Assembly (NCBI RefSeq): GCF_009765685.1
Contig: NZ_LMUY01000070.1
Location: 1-64,000, forward strand
DNA length: 64,000 nt
Source of the DNA: Acidisphaera sp. L21
GTDB lineage: Bacteria; Pseudomonadota; Alphaproteobacteria; Acetobacterales; Acetobacteraceae
Reading direction: 5' to 3'
Numbering within the stretch: the stretch's first letter is position 1; each line of letters opens with the position of its first letter. Shown here in pieces: positions 15,471-26,704 of the stretch. The notes under the pieces are model-generated. The model was not told where the DNA came from. It saw only the letters and a program-made list of their open reading frames with translations, and did not search any database. Position numbers and translations under genes: made by a program.

Positions 15471-15572
15471 CGGAGCCGAAGCGATCGAGATAGGCGCAGA
15501 ACATGTCGGCCATCGCCTCAGAATAGGCATCCATGGCGTTCGGCGAGGATTTGGAACTATCGATGCGGCTCT
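15471..15572 (-). pseudogene. Possible C-terminal remnant of a TetR/AcrR-type regulator
   Basis: On the minus strand the reading SRIDSSKSSPNAMD, then AYSEAMADMFCAYLDRFGSA and a TGA, is open for 34 codons after an upstream TAG. The tail resembles the ends of some TetR/AcrR regulators. No DNA-binding domain remains. The assignment is weak; it may be a relic in the gap between the permease and the GST gene. Confidence 0.25.
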
Positions 15573-15645
15573 AGGGCTGCGCCGAGGCTAGCGGCGTGGC
15601 CACTCGAGGCCCTATGACCGAGGCAACTTACGCGAAAGAGTTCTC

Positions 15646-16272
15646 ATGCTTCGGATCTGGGGCCGCGCCAACTCGGTGAACGTGCAGAAGGTTTTATGGT
15701 GCTGTGAGGAGTTGGGCCTGCCGTTCGAACGCATCGATGCCGGCATGCAGTATGGGCGCAACCAGGATGACGACTATCTGGCAATGAACCCAAATGGCCG
15801 CGTGCCCACGATCGAGGATGATGGTTTCCGGCTGTGGGAGAGCAACTCGATCATCCGCTACCTTGCCCTGCAATACGCGCCAGCGCACCCGATCTACCCG
15901 GCGGCCCCGCGCGAACGGGCAGGAATGGAGCGGTGGCTGGACTGGGTGCTAACGACGCTGCAGCCCGCCGAACGGCCAGTGTTCTGGGGCTACGTGCGCA
16001 CCGATCCGGCCGACCGCAACGCAGCCGCCCTGGCCGATGCTACGGAGAAGGCCGGGATGCTGTGGGCGTTGCTGGACCGGCATCTGCAGGGGCGACGCTA
16101 TTTGGAAGCGGAGTGCTTCACCTTGGCCGATCTGGTGATGGCCACCTATGCCAGGCGGTGGTTCGGCATTCCCGAGATCGTACGGCCTGCGATGCCGGAT
16201 CTGGAGCGCTGGTATGCAGCGATGCAGTCTCGTCCAGGCTTCCAGAAAGTCGTGGCGCCGCCGCTGAGCTAA
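15646..16272 (+). CDS. Glutathione S-transferase family protein
   Basis: A soluble 208-residue GST. The N-terminal thioredoxin-fold domain begins LRIWGRANSVNVQKVLWCCEE; the Ser/Asn in RANSVNV is in the usual catalytic position. The glutathione-binding segment NGRVPTIEDDGFRLWESNSI follows at about residues 50-70. The C-terminal helical domain contains YLEAECFTLADLVMATY. The substrate is unknown. Its TAA overlaps the TAG of the convergent thiL gene. Confidence 0.93.
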   Translation: MLRIWGRANSVNVQKVLWCCEELGLPFERIDAGMQYGRNQDDDYLAMNPNGRVPTIEDDGFRLWESNSIIRYLALQYAPAHPIYPAAPRERAGMERWLDWVLTTLQPAERPVFWGYVRTDPADRNAAALADATEKAGMLWALLDRHLQGRRYLEAECFTLADLVMATYARRWFGIPEIVRPAMPDLERWYAAMQSRPGFQKVVAPPLS

Positions 16273-17195
16273 GCGAAATGGCTCCAACCGCGTGTGGCGA
16301 TGTCCAGGGTCTGCCCTTGCTCGCCCAGTACGATCACGCCCTCGCCGGGTTGAAACCGGCCGATACGGGTGGCGCGGATGCCAGGCGGTCGCACGCCGGG
16401 GGGTGCGGCCAGGAGCAACTCGTAGTCGTCGCCGCCGATCCACGCCTTTTCCCGCCATGCCACGCCGGCCGCGATCGCTTGGGGGGAGAGCGGGATCTGC
16501 GATGCTTCCACCGTCGCGGCCAAGCCACTAGCGCGGCAGATATGGCCGAGATCCTGGAACAATCCGTCCGATACATCCATCGCAGCGTGCGCCCAACCTA
16601 CGAGCGGCAGGCCAAGCCGCGGTGTGGGGCAGTCGTAGCGACCTTTCAGATACCCATCCGGGTCCGCCAACTCGCCTCGGGCGGCGTGTAAGCCCAACAC
16701 GCCGTCGCCGATCGTGCCAGTAACCCAGACATCATCGCCGGGCTGCGCCCCGGACCGCAGGATGGCGCCGCCAGGTGCCACGTGGCCGATGGCGGTCAGC
16801 GACAGGGTCAACGGCCCAGGTGTTTCCGTCGTGTCGCCGCCTAGGAGGCTGATCGCGAAAGTTTCCTGGTCCTGCTTCAGCCCGGCCGCAAATCCGGTGA
16901 ACCAATCATCCCCCAGAGAGCGTGGCACCGAGATCGTGATCAGGTAGCCGAGCGGCGTCGCACCCATCGCCGCCAGATCCGACAAGTTCACCCGCAGCAA
17001 TTTGCGCGCGATCAGACCCGGTGCGGTAGCGGGGAGGAAATGCACCCCCTCCACCATCGCATCGGCGGTCACCACCAACTCCCGTCCGGGCGGCGGGGCG
17101 AAGACGGCGGCATCATCGGTGAGGTCCAGCGAACCAGGGCCAGCGATGGGGCGGAAGTGCCTGGCGATACGGGAAAACTCGGGTGGTAGCACCAC
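16269..17195 (-). CDS. thiL: Thiamine-monophosphate kinase
   Basis: Phosphorylates thiamine monophosphate to thiamine diphosphate, the active cofactor. The 308-residue protein has the AIR-synthase-like two-domain fold with TDDAAVFAPPPGRELVVTADAMVEGVHF near the N-terminus (ligands for ATP and Mg), LSDLAAMGATPLGYL, and the C-terminal AAMDVSDGLFQDLGHICRAS and GGDDYELLLAAP. The GTG start at 17195 lies two bases after the nusB stop. It is the last gene of the rib-nusB-thiL run, an arrangement common in proteobacteria. Confidence 0.95.
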   Translation of the reverse strand: MVLPPEFSRIARHFRPIAGPGSLDLTDDAAVFAPPPGRELVVTADAMVEGVHFLPATAPGLIARKLLRVNLSDLAAMGATPLGYLITISVPRSLGDDWFTGFAAGLKQDQETFAISLLGGDTTETPGPLTLSLTAIGHVAPGGAILRSGAQPGDDVWVTGTIGDGVLGLHAARGELADPDGYLKGRYDCPTPRLGLPLVGWAHAAMDVSDGLFQDLGHICRASGLAATVEASQIPLSPQAIAAGVAWREKAWIGGDDYELLLAAPPGVRPPGIRATRIGRFQPGEGVIVLGEQGQTLDIATRGWSHFA

Positions 17196-17197
17196 GA

Positions 17198-17698
17198 CTA
17201 GGCGGCCGGGTTGCCCACGACCTGAAACTCAGCCCCGCGCAGGGTCCGGGCCATATGGTCGAGCAGCCCGTTTACCATGCGCGGCTCGTCGCCGGTGAAG
17301 AAGCCATGCGCCACGTCCAGATACTCGTTCAGCACGACGCGGGCGGGTGGGCCGTCGGACATCCCGAGTTCCGCCCCGGCCGCGCGCAGCAGGGCGCGGA
17401 GCACTGGGTCCAACCGGGTGAACGGCCATTCCGCGGGCAGCGCGTCGGCCACCAGCTTATCCAGCATATCCTGCTCTTGCACGGCGCGGCGGACGATTCG
17501 GCTGAACAGCTTCACGTCCGCATCCGGCACCCGACCCTCTTCAAACCCACCGGAGCCCGGTATTTCGCCCAGGCGATGGCGGATGAACTGGTCGACGATC
17601 GTCTCAACCGTCTCACCACTCTGTTCCGACTGGAACAGCGCCTGGACGGCAGCGACGCGGCTGGCGGTACGGGGACGGCCTTTGACGGGTTTACCCAT
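17198..17698 (-). CDS. nusB: Transcription antitermination factor NusB
   Basis: A small all-helical RNA-binding protein of 166 residues that joins NusE and the boxA element in rRNA antitermination. The N-terminus PRTASRVAAVQALFQSEQSG and the C-terminal GPPARVVLNEYLDVAHGFF block are typical. The stop codon of ribH shares one base with its ATG (TGATG-type overlap at 17698), so it is coupled with ribH. Confidence 0.95.
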   Translation of the reverse strand: MGKPVKGRPRTASRVAAVQALFQSEQSGETVETIVDQFIRHRLGEIPGSGGFEEGRVPDADVKLFSRIVRRAVQEQDMLDKLVADALPAEWPFTRLDPVLRALLRAAGAELGMSDGPPARVVLNEYLDVAHGFFTGDEPRMVNGLLDHMARTLRGAEFQVVGNPAA

Positions 17699-18180
17699 CA
17701 GACGGCGCCCAGTTGGCGCGCGGCGATGACTTGGCGCAGGGCAGCGACCGCGGCCTCCGCACCCTTGTTATGGCCATCCGGACCAGATCGGGCAGTGGCC
17801 TGGGCCAGCGTGTCCACCGTCAGCAGTCCGGTGCCCAGCGCCAAGCCGTATTGCAGCGCCACGTCCATCATGCCGGTCATCGTGGCAGCGCAGATGAAGT
17901 CGTAATGGTCTGTTTCTCCACGAACCACGCAGCCGAGCGCGATGAATCCGTCGAACTTTTCCGTCCCACGCAAGGCGATGCGGATTGCCTGAGGCAGTTC
18001 GAAGGCGCCGGCAACGTCCAAGACCAAGTGGCTGGCCTGTGCCTCCTCCAGGATGCGGATGGCCGCAGTGGTCATGCCGTCCACCACATCCTTGTAATAC
18101 GGCGCTCGGACCAGAAGCATCCGAGCCGGCGCGCCAGGCACCGCCGGGGCGGTGGGTAGCGGAGCGTCAAGCGTGCTCAT
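17698..18180 (-). CDS. ribH: 6,7-dimethyl-8-ribityllumazine synthase
   Basis: Condenses 3,4-dihydroxybutanone 4-phosphate with 5-amino-6-ribitylamino-uracil to give lumazine, the penultimate riboflavin step. The 160-residue protein has LDVAGAFELPQAIRIAL, FIALGCVVRGETDHYDFIC with the catalytic His, and the C-terminal NKGAEAAVAAL. The ATG overlaps the ribBX stop by four bases. It forms the usual icosahedral or decameric assembly in this family. Confidence 0.96.
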   Translation of the reverse strand: MSTLDAPLPTAPAVPGAPARMLLVRAPYYKDVVDGMTTAAIRILEEAQASHLVLDVAGAFELPQAIRIALRGTEKFDGFIALGCVVRGETDHYDFICAATMTGMMDVALQYGLALGTGLLTVDTLAQATARSGPDGHNKGAEAAVAALRQVIAARQLGAV

Positions 18181-19292
18181 TCGTCGATCGACCGCTGGCT
18201 GACGATGTTCAGCCCGTAAGCCTCCAACCCGATCACCGTGCGATGGGTGTTCGAGATGAGCACCATATCCTTCACCCCGAGATCGACCAGGATCTGCGCG
18301 CCCACGCCATAATCGCGCAGCGAATTCACCGGCCGCGGGCTGGTGCCCATTTTCTTTACCCGGTCGGACAGCGACGTGCTGATTGCTTCGCGGATCAGGA
18401 CGATGACACCCCGGCCCTCCTCAGCGATCATCTGCATGGCGCCGTGCAACTCGTTGGCATGCGGGCCGCCGAGCATGTCGCCCAGCAAATCCACCGCATG
18501 AACGCGGACCAGCGGCGGACCGCCCTCCGACAAATTGCCTTTATACAGAACCAGATGTTCCGCATATTCAACGGTGTTGGCGTAGACGATCAGCTTCCAA
18601 TCGCCGCCCTCGGCATGCAGCGTCGCACCCTCCGTCACCCGGCGGACCAGACGCTCGGTCCGGCGGCGATGGGCGATCAGGTCTGCGATGGTGCCGAGCT
18701 TCAGATTATGGTGCTGGGCGAAGGTCACCAAGTCCGGCAGGCGGGCCATGGAGCCGTCGTCGTTCATCACCTCGCAGATCACACCCGCCGGGTTCAGACC
18801 GGCGAGGCGAGCGATGTCGACCGCCGCCTCCGTATGGCCGGCGCGGATCAATGAGCCGCCTTCCCGCGCCATCAGCGGAAACACGTGACCCGGCGTGGTG
18901 ATGTGATCGCGACCCAGTTCCGGGTTGATCGCCACCGCCACCGTGTGCGCCCGGTCGTGGGCGGAAATGCCAGTGGTCACCCCTTCCCGCGCCTCAATCG
19001 AGACGGTGAAAGCGGTTTGGTGTCGGGTGCCATTCGCCTGCGCCATCAGCGGCAGGCCGAGTTGCTCGACACGCGCCCGGGTCATGGCCAGGCAAATCAG
19101 CCCGCGGGCGTAGCGGGCCATGAAGTTGATCGCGTCGGGCGTCGCGAATTGGGCGGGGATGACCAGGTCGCCCTCGTTCTCCCTGTCCTCGTCATCGACC
19201 AGGATGAAGATGCGCCCGGCCCGGGCTTCCTCGATGATGTCTTCGGCGCTGCTGATGTAGTCGTGCAGCGAGGCGCGCTTCAATTCGCTCAT
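18177..19292 (-). CDS. ribB: 3,4-dihydroxy-2-butanone 4-phosphate synthase with degenerate GTP cyclohydrolase II domain (RibBX type)
   Basis: Residues 1-205 form a full DHBP synthase: [22 protein letters not shown] with the acidic metal-binding residues, [28 protein letters not shown], and [21 protein letters not shown]. Residues about 206-371 align with GTP cyclohydrolase II but lack its catalytic parts. The expected zinc-binding Cys cluster after VRVH is replaced by [21 protein letters not shown], and the HRQEGRGIGL segment is replaced by [16 protein letters not shown]. The C-terminal half is therefore not expected to open GTP. This matches the RibBX variant known in proteobacteria. A separate RibA would be needed and is not in this window. 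Confidence 0.93.
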   Translation of the reverse strand: MSELKRASLHDYISSAEDIIEEARAGRIFILVDDEDRENEGDLVIPAQFATPDAINFMARYARGLICLAMTRARVEQLGLPLMAQANGTRHQTAFTVSIEAREGVTTGISAHDRAHTVAVAINPELGRDHITTPGHVFPLMAREGGSLIRAGHTEAAVDIARLAGLNPAGVICEVMNDDGSMARLPDLVTFAQHHNLKLGTIADLIAHRRRTERLVRRVTEGATLHAEGGDWKLIVYANTVEYAEHLVLYKGNLSEGGPPLVRVHAVDLLGDMLGGPHANELHGAMQMIAEEGRGVIVLIREAISTSLSDRVKKMGTSPRPVNSLRDYGVGAQILVDLGVKDMVLISNTHRTVIGLEAYGLNIVSQRSIDE

Positions 19293-19301
19293 GCGGAGTT
19301 C

Positions 19302-19895
19302 CTACGCCGTCTCGGCCAGGCGCGCCACGTAGCGGGCGAGCGTGTCGATTTCGATGTTAACAGGCATCCCCGGCTGCAACCCACCCATATCCGTATGGTC
19401 AAGCGTGTGCGGGATGATGTTCACGCCGAACATGTCACCCTCTACCTCGTTGACCGTGAGGGATATGCCGTTCAACGCGACACTCCCCTTGGGCGCGATA
19501 AAACGCGCCAGAGCCTTCGGCACCCGGACGCGAAACCGGGTCGAACCATTTTCCGGCGTGCGGGACACGACCTCGCCAACGCCATCTACATGGCCGGACA
19601 CGATGTGGCCGCCTAGTTCGTCGCCGACCCGCAGCGCGCGCTCCAGGTTGATGCGGCTGCCGACTTGCCAGTCGCCGAGCGTGGTGTGCGCCAATGTTTC
19701 CGCCGAAGCGTCGACTGCGAACCAATCCGGCCCAAGCGCCACCGCGGTGAGGCAGCAGCCGGAGCAAGCGATGGATGCGCCGATGGCCGGCGGGTCGGAC
19801 CAAGCCTGTTCCACCACCAGGCGCATGTCCTGCCCGGCGGCGATCGGGGTGACGCTGCGAACACGGCCGACGGCGCTGATAATGCCGGTGAACAT
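19302..19895 (-). CDS. ribE: Riboflavin synthase alpha chain
   Basis: Dismutates two lumazines to riboflavin. The 197-residue protein begins MFTGIISAVGRV and contains two tandem lumazine-binding repeats. The first spans about 1-95 (SIACSGCCLTAVAL) and the second about 96-190 (LNGISLTVNEV, then NIIPHTLDHTDMG). It overlaps ribD by one base and precedes ribBX by nine. Confidence 0.96.
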   Translation of the reverse strand: MFTGIISAVGRVRSVTPIAAGQDMRLVVEQAWSDPPAIGASIACSGCCLTAVALGPDWFAVDASAETLAHTTLGDWQVGSRINLERALRVGDELGGHIVSGHVDGVGEVVSRTPENGSTRFRVRVPKALARFIAPKGSVALNGISLTVNEVEGDMFGVNIIPHTLDHTDMGGLQPGMPVNIEIDTLARYVARLAETA

Positions 19896-20989
19896 CAGGC
19901 GGCGCGCGAAAATTCGGTGAGCATGTCGTCTCCTACCGCGCGGATGCTGGTTCGGGTGAAGCGGGGCATGGCGGACAGGTCGGTGACGCCAAAGGCTTGG
20001 GCTGCGGGCCAGCCATCGCCGCCCATGATGCCCGGTGCGTGGAACCAGGCGATGCGGTCGACCAGGCCATCGCGCAGCAGTCCGGCGGCGATCTGCGCAC
20101 CGCCCTCGACCAACACGCGCGTCAACCCGGCAGCACCGAGGGCCTGCAGCCCGGCGGCGAGGTCCACCCCACGCTCGCCACCGGCGACGCTCAACATGCG
20201 GACCCCCGCAGTGGAAAATGCCTCCTGCCGGTCGGCCGGTACGCCGCCGCGATGGATGATCCAGGTTGGGTCGGTCGTGGCGGTGGCAATCAGTCGTGCC
20301 GTCAACCGGGTGCGGAGGTGGCTGTCCACCACCACGCGCACGACGGGCGTGCTGCGGAAACCGACGATGCGACAGGTGAGCGAGGGGTTATCTGCAGCCA
20401 CCGTGCCGACCCCGACAAGGACCGCATCGTGCTGCCCGCGCAGGGCGTGGGCGGCGGCACGGGCCGACGCACCGGTGATCCACTGACTTTCGCCACTGCG
20501 CGTCGCGATCTTGCCGTCGAGCGTCGTGGCCAGCTTCAGCGTGACCAATGGGCGGCCGTGCTGCACGCGGCACAGAAACCCGGCCTGCATCTCGTCGGCC
20601 TGGGCGGTGAGCACCCCGGTCACCACCTCGATCCCGGCGGCGCGCAAACGGGCGATGCCGGCGCCATCGACGCGGGGGTCAGGGTCATTCCCGGCGATCA
20701 CCACGCGGGCGACGCCAGCGGCGACTAGCGCCTCGGTGCAGGGCGGGGTTTGGCCGGTGTGATTGCACGGCTCCAGCGTGACGTATGCGTCGGCCCCGCG
20801 GGCTGCCTCGCCTGCCATCGCCAGCGCTTGAGTTTCCGCGTGGGGGCGGCCGCCGGGCTGGGTGACACCGCGACCGACCACCTGCCCGTATTGCACGATG
20901 ACGCAACCGACGGACGGGTTCGGCCAGGTGTTACCGAGCCCACGCCGGGCTAGAGCCAGCGCGGCGCGCATGTGCGAGGGGTCGACCAT
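19895..20989 (-). CDS. ribD: Bifunctional pyrimidine deaminase/reductase RibD
   Basis: A 364-residue fusion. Residues 1-145 form the zinc deaminase with GGRPHAETQAL and PCNHTGQTPPC as metal ligands. Residues about 150-364 form the NADPH-dependent reductase with VTLKLATTLDGKIATRSGESQWIT and RVLVEGGAQIAAGLL. It performs the second and third steps of riboflavin synthesis. The start is six bases after the nrdR stop, in a conserved nrdR-ribD order. Confidence 0.96.
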   Translation of the reverse strand: MVDPSHMRAALALARRGLGNTWPNPSVGCVIVQYGQVVGRGVTQPGGRPHAETQALAMAGEAARGADAYVTLEPCNHTGQTPPCTEALVAAGVARVVIAGNDPDPRVDGAGIARLRAAGIEVVTGVLTAQADEMQAGFLCRVQHGRPLVTLKLATTLDGKIATRSGESQWITGASARAAAHALRGQHDAVLVGVGTVAADNPSLTCRIVGFRSTPVVRVVVDSHLRTRLTARLIATATTDPTWIIHRGGVPADRQEAFSTAGVRMLSVAGGERGVDLAAGLQALGAAGLTRVLVEGGAQIAAGLLRDGLVDRIAWFHAPGIMGGDGWPAAQAFGVTDLSAMPRFTRTSIRAVGDDMLTEFSRAA

Positions 20990-20995
20990 GAAATG

Positions 20996-21451
20996 CTATG
21001 TAGGTTCCTCAAGTGAGCCGAGGAAGGCCTCGAAATCCTTTGCCTCGCGGAAGTTGCGGTAGACGCTGGCAAAACGGACGTAGGCGACCGCATCCACCTC
21101 CTTCAGCGTCTCCATCACCATTTCGCCCACCTGCTTGGAAGGAATGTCGTTTTCGCCGGAGGCTTCGAGCTGACGGACGATGCCGGTGATGATCCGCTCG
21201 ATCCGCTCGTCGCTGACCGGGCGCTTGCGTAGGGCAATGCGGACGGACCGGGCCAGCTTGTCCCGGTCGAATGCAACGCGGCGGTTGTCGGACTTCACCA
21301 CCGTCAGTTCGCGAAGCTGCACCCGCTCCACCGTGGTGAAGCGCTGGCCGCAACCGATGCAGAAGCGCCGGCGGCGGATGGCCGCGGAATCCTCGGTGGG
21401 ACGGCTGTCCTTCACCTGGGTGTCGTCATGGCCGCAAAACGGGCACCTCAC
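20996..21451 (-). CDS. nrdR: Transcriptional repressor NrdR
   Basis: Zinc-ribbon and ATP-cone regulator of ribonucleotide reductase genes. The first codons read M(V)RCPFCGHDD, and the second Cys pair is in FCIGCGQRF. The ATP-cone domain follows, with [21 protein letters not shown] chose a GTG at 21451 because GGGAGA lies six bases upstream, and this gives the normal family length of 151 residues. A reading open from 21529 adds 26 residues not seen in the family. It lies between glyA and ribD. Confidence 0.95.
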   Translation of the reverse strand: MRCPFCGHDDTQVKDSRPTEDSAAIRRRRFCIGCGQRFTTVERVQLRELTVVKSDNRRVAFDRDKLARSVRIALRKRPVSDERIERIITGIVRQLEASGENDIPSKQVGEMVMETLKEVDAVAYVRFASVYRNFREAKDFEAFLGSLEEPT

Positions 21452-21482
21452 GCATCGTCTCCCGTCAGCAGGAACTGCATGC

Positions 21483-22778
21483 TCAGTAGATGGGGAAGCG
21501 TGCGCACAATTCCCGTACTCTTGCAGCAACAGCCGCTTCGGTCGCCTCGTTGGCGCCGTCGTTGGAGTGGGACAAGCCCTCGAGCACCTGGTTGATCATC
21601 TCGCCCACCTGCCGGAACTCGGCGGCGCCGAAACCCCTCGTGGTGGCGGCAGGGCTTCCCAGGCGAATGCCGCTGGTCACGGCGGGCTTGGCCGGGTCGA
21701 ACGGGATGGCGTTCTTGTTGGCGGTGATCAGCGCCCGTTCCAGGCTGGCCTCGGCCGCCTTGCCCGTGGTGTTCTTCGGCCGCAAATCCACCAGCACTAG
21801 GTGGCAGTCGGTGCCGCCGGTCACGATGTCGCAGCCCAGCTCCTTCAACGTCTCACCCAGGATGCGAGCATTCTCCAATACCGCCTTCTGATAGCTGCGG
21901 AATTCCGGGCGCAATGCCTCGCCAAACGCGGCAGCCTTGCCGGCGATGACGTGCATCAGCGGGCCGCCTTGCAGGCCGGGGAACACCGCGGAGTTGATCT
22001 TCTTCGCCAGATCCTCGTCATTGGTGAGGATCATGCCGCCGCGCGGGCCGCGAAGCGTCTTGTGCGTCGTGGTGGTGACCACATGAGCGTGCGGGAACGG
22101 CGAGGGATACAGCCCGGTCGCCACCAGCCCGGCATAGTGCGCCATATCGACCAGGAAGATCGCACCGACTTCGTCCGCCACCTTGCGAATGCGCGGGAAG
22201 TCGATCGCGCGCGGATAGGCGGAGCCGCCGGCAATGATCATGCGCGGCTTCTCGGTCCGGGCCAGACGCTCCAACTCCTCGTAGTCGAGCAGGCCGTCGT
22301 CCTTACGCACCCCGTACTGGATGGCGTTGAACCACTTGCCGGAGAGGTTTGGCGCGGCGCCGTGGGTGAGATGGCCACCGGCCGCCAGGCTCATGCCCAG
22401 GATGGTATCGCCGGGCTTCACCGTGGCAAGGAACACCGCCTGGTTCGCCTGTGCGCCGGAATGCGGCTGCACGTTGGCGAAGCCGCAGCCGAACAACTGC
22501 TTGGCGCGGTCGATGGCCAGCGTTTCCGCCACGTCCACTTCGACGCATCCACCATAGTAGCGACGGCCGGGATAGCCCTCGGCGTATTTGTTGGTGAGGA
22601 CCGAGCCCTGCGCCTCCATCACGGCGGCAGACACGATGTTCTCGCTGGCAATCAGCTCGATCCCGTCTTGCTGGCGCACCAATTCGGCACGCAGCACCGC
22701 GGCAAGCGCCGGGTCGGTTTCGGCGAGCGGGGCGGTGAAGAAACGGCGCAGCGAGGTGGCCGGGGTCTGTTCGGTCAT
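21483..22778 (-). CDS. glyA: Serine hydroxymethyltransferase
   Basis: PLP enzyme that interconverts serine and glycine while charging tetrahydrofolate. The 431-residue protein shows [27 protein letters not shown] and the PLP-Lys motif [18 protein letters not shown] (Lys near residue 240). It is complete at both ends. A stem of GGTATC and GATACC at 22806-22835 lies in the leader upstream of the start. Confidence 0.97.
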   Translation of the reverse strand: MTEQTPATSLRRFFTAPLAETDPALAAVLRAELVRQQDGIELIASENIVSAAVMEAQGSVLTNKYAEGYPGRRYYGGCVEVDVAETLAIDRAKQLFGCGFANVQPHSGAQANQAVFLATVKPGDTILGMSLAAGGHLTHGAAPNLSGKWFNAIQYGVRKDDGLLDYEELERLARTEKPRMIIAGGSAYPRAIDFPRIRKVADEVGAIFLVDMAHYAGLVATGLYPSPFPHAHVVTTTTHKTLRGPRGGMILTNDEDLAKKINSAVFPGLQGGPLMHVIAGKAAAFGEALRPEFRSYQKAVLENARILGETLKELGCDIVTGGTDCHLVLVDLRPKNTTGKAAEASLERALITANKNAIPFDPAKPAVTSGIRLGSPAATTRGFGAAEFRQVGEMINQVLEGLSHSNDGANEATEAAVAARVRELCARFPIY

Positions 22779-22835
22779 GGCGGAGTCTCACGAAGGACAA
22801 ATGTTGGTATCACGCCCAAGGGTTCCGAGGATACC

Positions 22836-24701
<1,866 letters not shown>

Positions 24702-24709
24702 AAAGAACT

Positions 24710-24735
24710 GCGCCCTCCCCCGTGGGAGAGGGCGC
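24710..24735. terminator. Likely bidirectional terminator between hemB and tsf
   Basis: Perfect arms GCGCCCTC (24710-24717) and GAGGGCGC (24728-24735) flank a short inner stem, CCC/GGG. A few T residues follow on the plus strand (ATCTTT). The position between two convergent stops supports a terminator, although the U-tract is weak. Confidence 0.6.
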
Positions 24736-24747
24736 GATCTTTAGGCG

Positions 24748-25656
24748 TTAGAGGCCAGCGGCCGCCGCTACTTCGGCTGCAAAGTCGCCGGTCTGCTTTT
24801 CGATGCCCTCGCCGAGCGCATAGCGCACGAAGCCGGTGATGCTGGCGCCAGACTTCTTGGCGACAGCCTTCACCCGGCTCTCGCCGTCATGCACCCAAAC
24901 CTGCTCAAGCAGCACCACTTCTTCGTAGTATTTGCGGATACGGCCGACGACCATCTTCTCGATGATCTCCTCGGGCTTGCCGGAGGCACGCGCCTGCTCG
25001 GACAGCACGGCCTTCTCACGCTCCAGCGCGGCGGAATCGACACCGTCGACGTCCAGCGCCTGGGGCTGGGTGGCGGCAACGTGCATGCCGACCTGGCGGC
25101 CAAGCTGCTCCAGCGCGGCGGTCTCACTGGCGCCTTCCAGCGCCACCAGCACACCGATCTTGCCCAGGCCGGGCTTCAGCGCCTGATGGACGTAGCTGGC
25201 GACGGCGCCAGACTGCACCTTCAGCACGCGGACGCGACGGATCGACATGTTCTCGCCGATCGTGGCGACCATGTGGGTCAGTTCCTCAGCGACCGTGCGG
25301 CCGGTGCCGGGGAACGGCGCGGCCTTGAGCGCCTCCACATCCTCGCCGATGTCCAACGCCATGCGGGCGGCGGTCTCGACGAAGTTCTGGAACGTCTCGT
25401 TGCGGGCGACGAAATCAGTCTCGGCGTTAACCTCGATGATCGCGCCACGGTTCGGCATGGTGGCGACGCCAACCAAGCCCTCAGCCGCAACCCGGCCGCT
25501 CTTCTTCGCAGCCGCGGCAAGGCCCTTCTTGCGCAGCCAGTCGACTGCAGCTTCCAGGTCGGCGCCCGTCTCGGACAGCGCCTTCTTGCAGTCCATCATC
25601 CCGGCGCCGGTCTTCTCGCGAAGTTCCTTCACCAGGGCTGCTGTTACTTCAGCCAT
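24748..25656 (-). CDS. tsf: Elongation factor Ts
   Basis: Guanine nucleotide exchange factor for EF-Tu. The 302-residue protein opens with [22 protein letters not shown], the EF-Ts signature. It then has [19 protein letters not shown] and the core domain [12 protein letters not shown]. It is the second gene of the conserved rpsB-tsf pair, 33 bases after rpsB. Confidence 0.97.
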   Translation of the reverse strand: MAEVTAALVKELREKTGAGMMDCKKALSETGADLEAAVDWLRKKGLAAAAKKSGRVAAEGLVGVATMPNRGAIIEVNAETDFVARNETFQNFVETAARMALDIGEDVEALKAAPFPGTGRTVAEELTHMVATIGENMSIRRVRVLKVQSGAVASYVHQALKPGLGKIGVLVALEGASETAALEQLGRQVGMHVAATQPQALDVDGVDSAALEREKAVLSEQARASGKPEEIIEKMVVGRIRKYYEEVVLLEQVWVHDGESRVKAVAKKSGASITGFVRYALGEGIEKQTGDFAAEVAAAAGL

Positions 25657-25689
25657 CTTTCTTCTCCGTCTTCCTAGGCGCCGGGCTTC

Positions 25690-26469
25690 TTATGCAGCGG
25701 GCTGTTCGGCCAGGACGTCGTCCGGCATGGCGCCCATCGGCAGTTCTTCATCGGCACCGATGTCACGGCCCGAAGCCGCCATCTCGGCGCTGATGCCGTC
25801 CAGCACGGCGCCGGCAATCAGGTCGCAATACAGCGTAATGGCGCGCAGGGCGTCATCGTTGCCGGGGATCGGGTAGGTGACGCCGGCCGGGTCGGAGTTG
25901 CTGTCCAGAATGGCGATGACGGGGATGCCGAGCTTGTTGGCTTCCTCGACCGCCAGCTTCTCCTTGTTCGTGTCGATAATGAACAGGATGTCCGGCAGGC
26001 CGCCCATCTCCTTGATGCCGCCCAGCGCGCGCTCCAGCTTGTCGCTGTCGCGGGTAATATCGAGCACTTCCTTCTTGGTCAGACCCTCGACGTTACCGGC
26101 GAGCAGTTCCTCGATCTGGCGCAGACGCTTGATGCTGCCGGTGATGGTCTTCCAGTTGGTCAGCATGCCGCCGAGCCAACGATGGTTGACGTAGTACTGG
26201 CCGCAACGCTTGGCCGCATCCGCCACGTGCTCCGCCGCGGCGCGCTTGGTGCCGACGAACAGAACGCGGCCGCCATTGGCCGTCGTGTCCCGAACGGCGC
26301 GCAGGGCGCGATCCAGCATCGGGACGGTCTGCTGCAGATCGATGATGTGCACCTGGTTGCGAATACCGAACAGGAACGGCGCCATGCGCGGGTTCCAGCG
26401 GCGGGTGTGGTGACCGAAATGGACACCGGCCTCGAGCAGCTGGCGCATCGTGAAATCGGGTAAAGCCAT
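25690..26469 (-). CDS. rpsB: 30S ribosomal protein S2
   Basis: The 259-residue ribosomal protein starts [20 protein letters not shown] and contains [27 protein letters not shown] in pieces, plus [27 protein letters not shown] chose the ATG at 26469; a reading open from 26583 adds 38 residues translated from the structured leader and is not credible. The C-terminal tail is acidic. It is followed by tsf. Confidence 0.97.
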   Translation of the reverse strand: MALPDFTMRQLLEAGVHFGHHTRRWNPRMAPFLFGIRNQVHIIDLQQTVPMLDRALRAVRDTTANGGRVLFVGTKRAAAEHVADAAKRCGQYYVNHRWLGGMLTNWKTITGSIKRLRQIEELLAGNVEGLTKKEVLDITRDSDKLERALGGIKEMGGLPDILFIIDTNKEKLAVEEANKLGIPVIAILDSNSDPAGVTYPIPGNDDALRAITLYCDLIAGAVLDGISAEMAASGRDIGADEELPMGAMPDDVLAEQPAA

Positions 26470-26503
26470 GAGAATGTTACTTCCTGCAGTCCGGTTGAGC
26501 CTC

Positions 26504-26561
26504 CGCGGGGCCAGGCCTTGCGGCACCGGTACTGGCTGTGAAGCCAGGAAGGCGCCCCGCG
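26504..26561 (-). promoter_or_regulatory. Structured rpsB 5' leader (nested stem)
   Basis: The outer arms CGCGGGGC and GCCCCGCG (26504-26511 and 26554-26561) pair perfectly. They enclose a second perfect hairpin, CTGGCT-N4-AGCCAG (26532-26547). The element ends 35 bases before the rpsB start. Ribosomal protein S2 represses its own operon through leader RNA in other bacteria, so an autoregulatory site is a reasonable inference. Confidence 0.5.
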
Positions 26562-26704
26562 TGTGAATTATCGGCCCGCACATCCTGCGCGCTGCCGATG
26601 GGCGGCCATATGGCGGAAACCGTCGACGATGGCAAGGGATGGGGCAGTGACGGAACCAAACCGTCCGCAGCTTCGTTTTCCGTCCCTAGGACACGGAGGT
26701 AACG

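Noticed and set aside
20996-21529. NrdR starting at 21529
   Set aside because: The extra 26 residues are not part of the family, and a GTG at 21451 has a good ribosome binding site.
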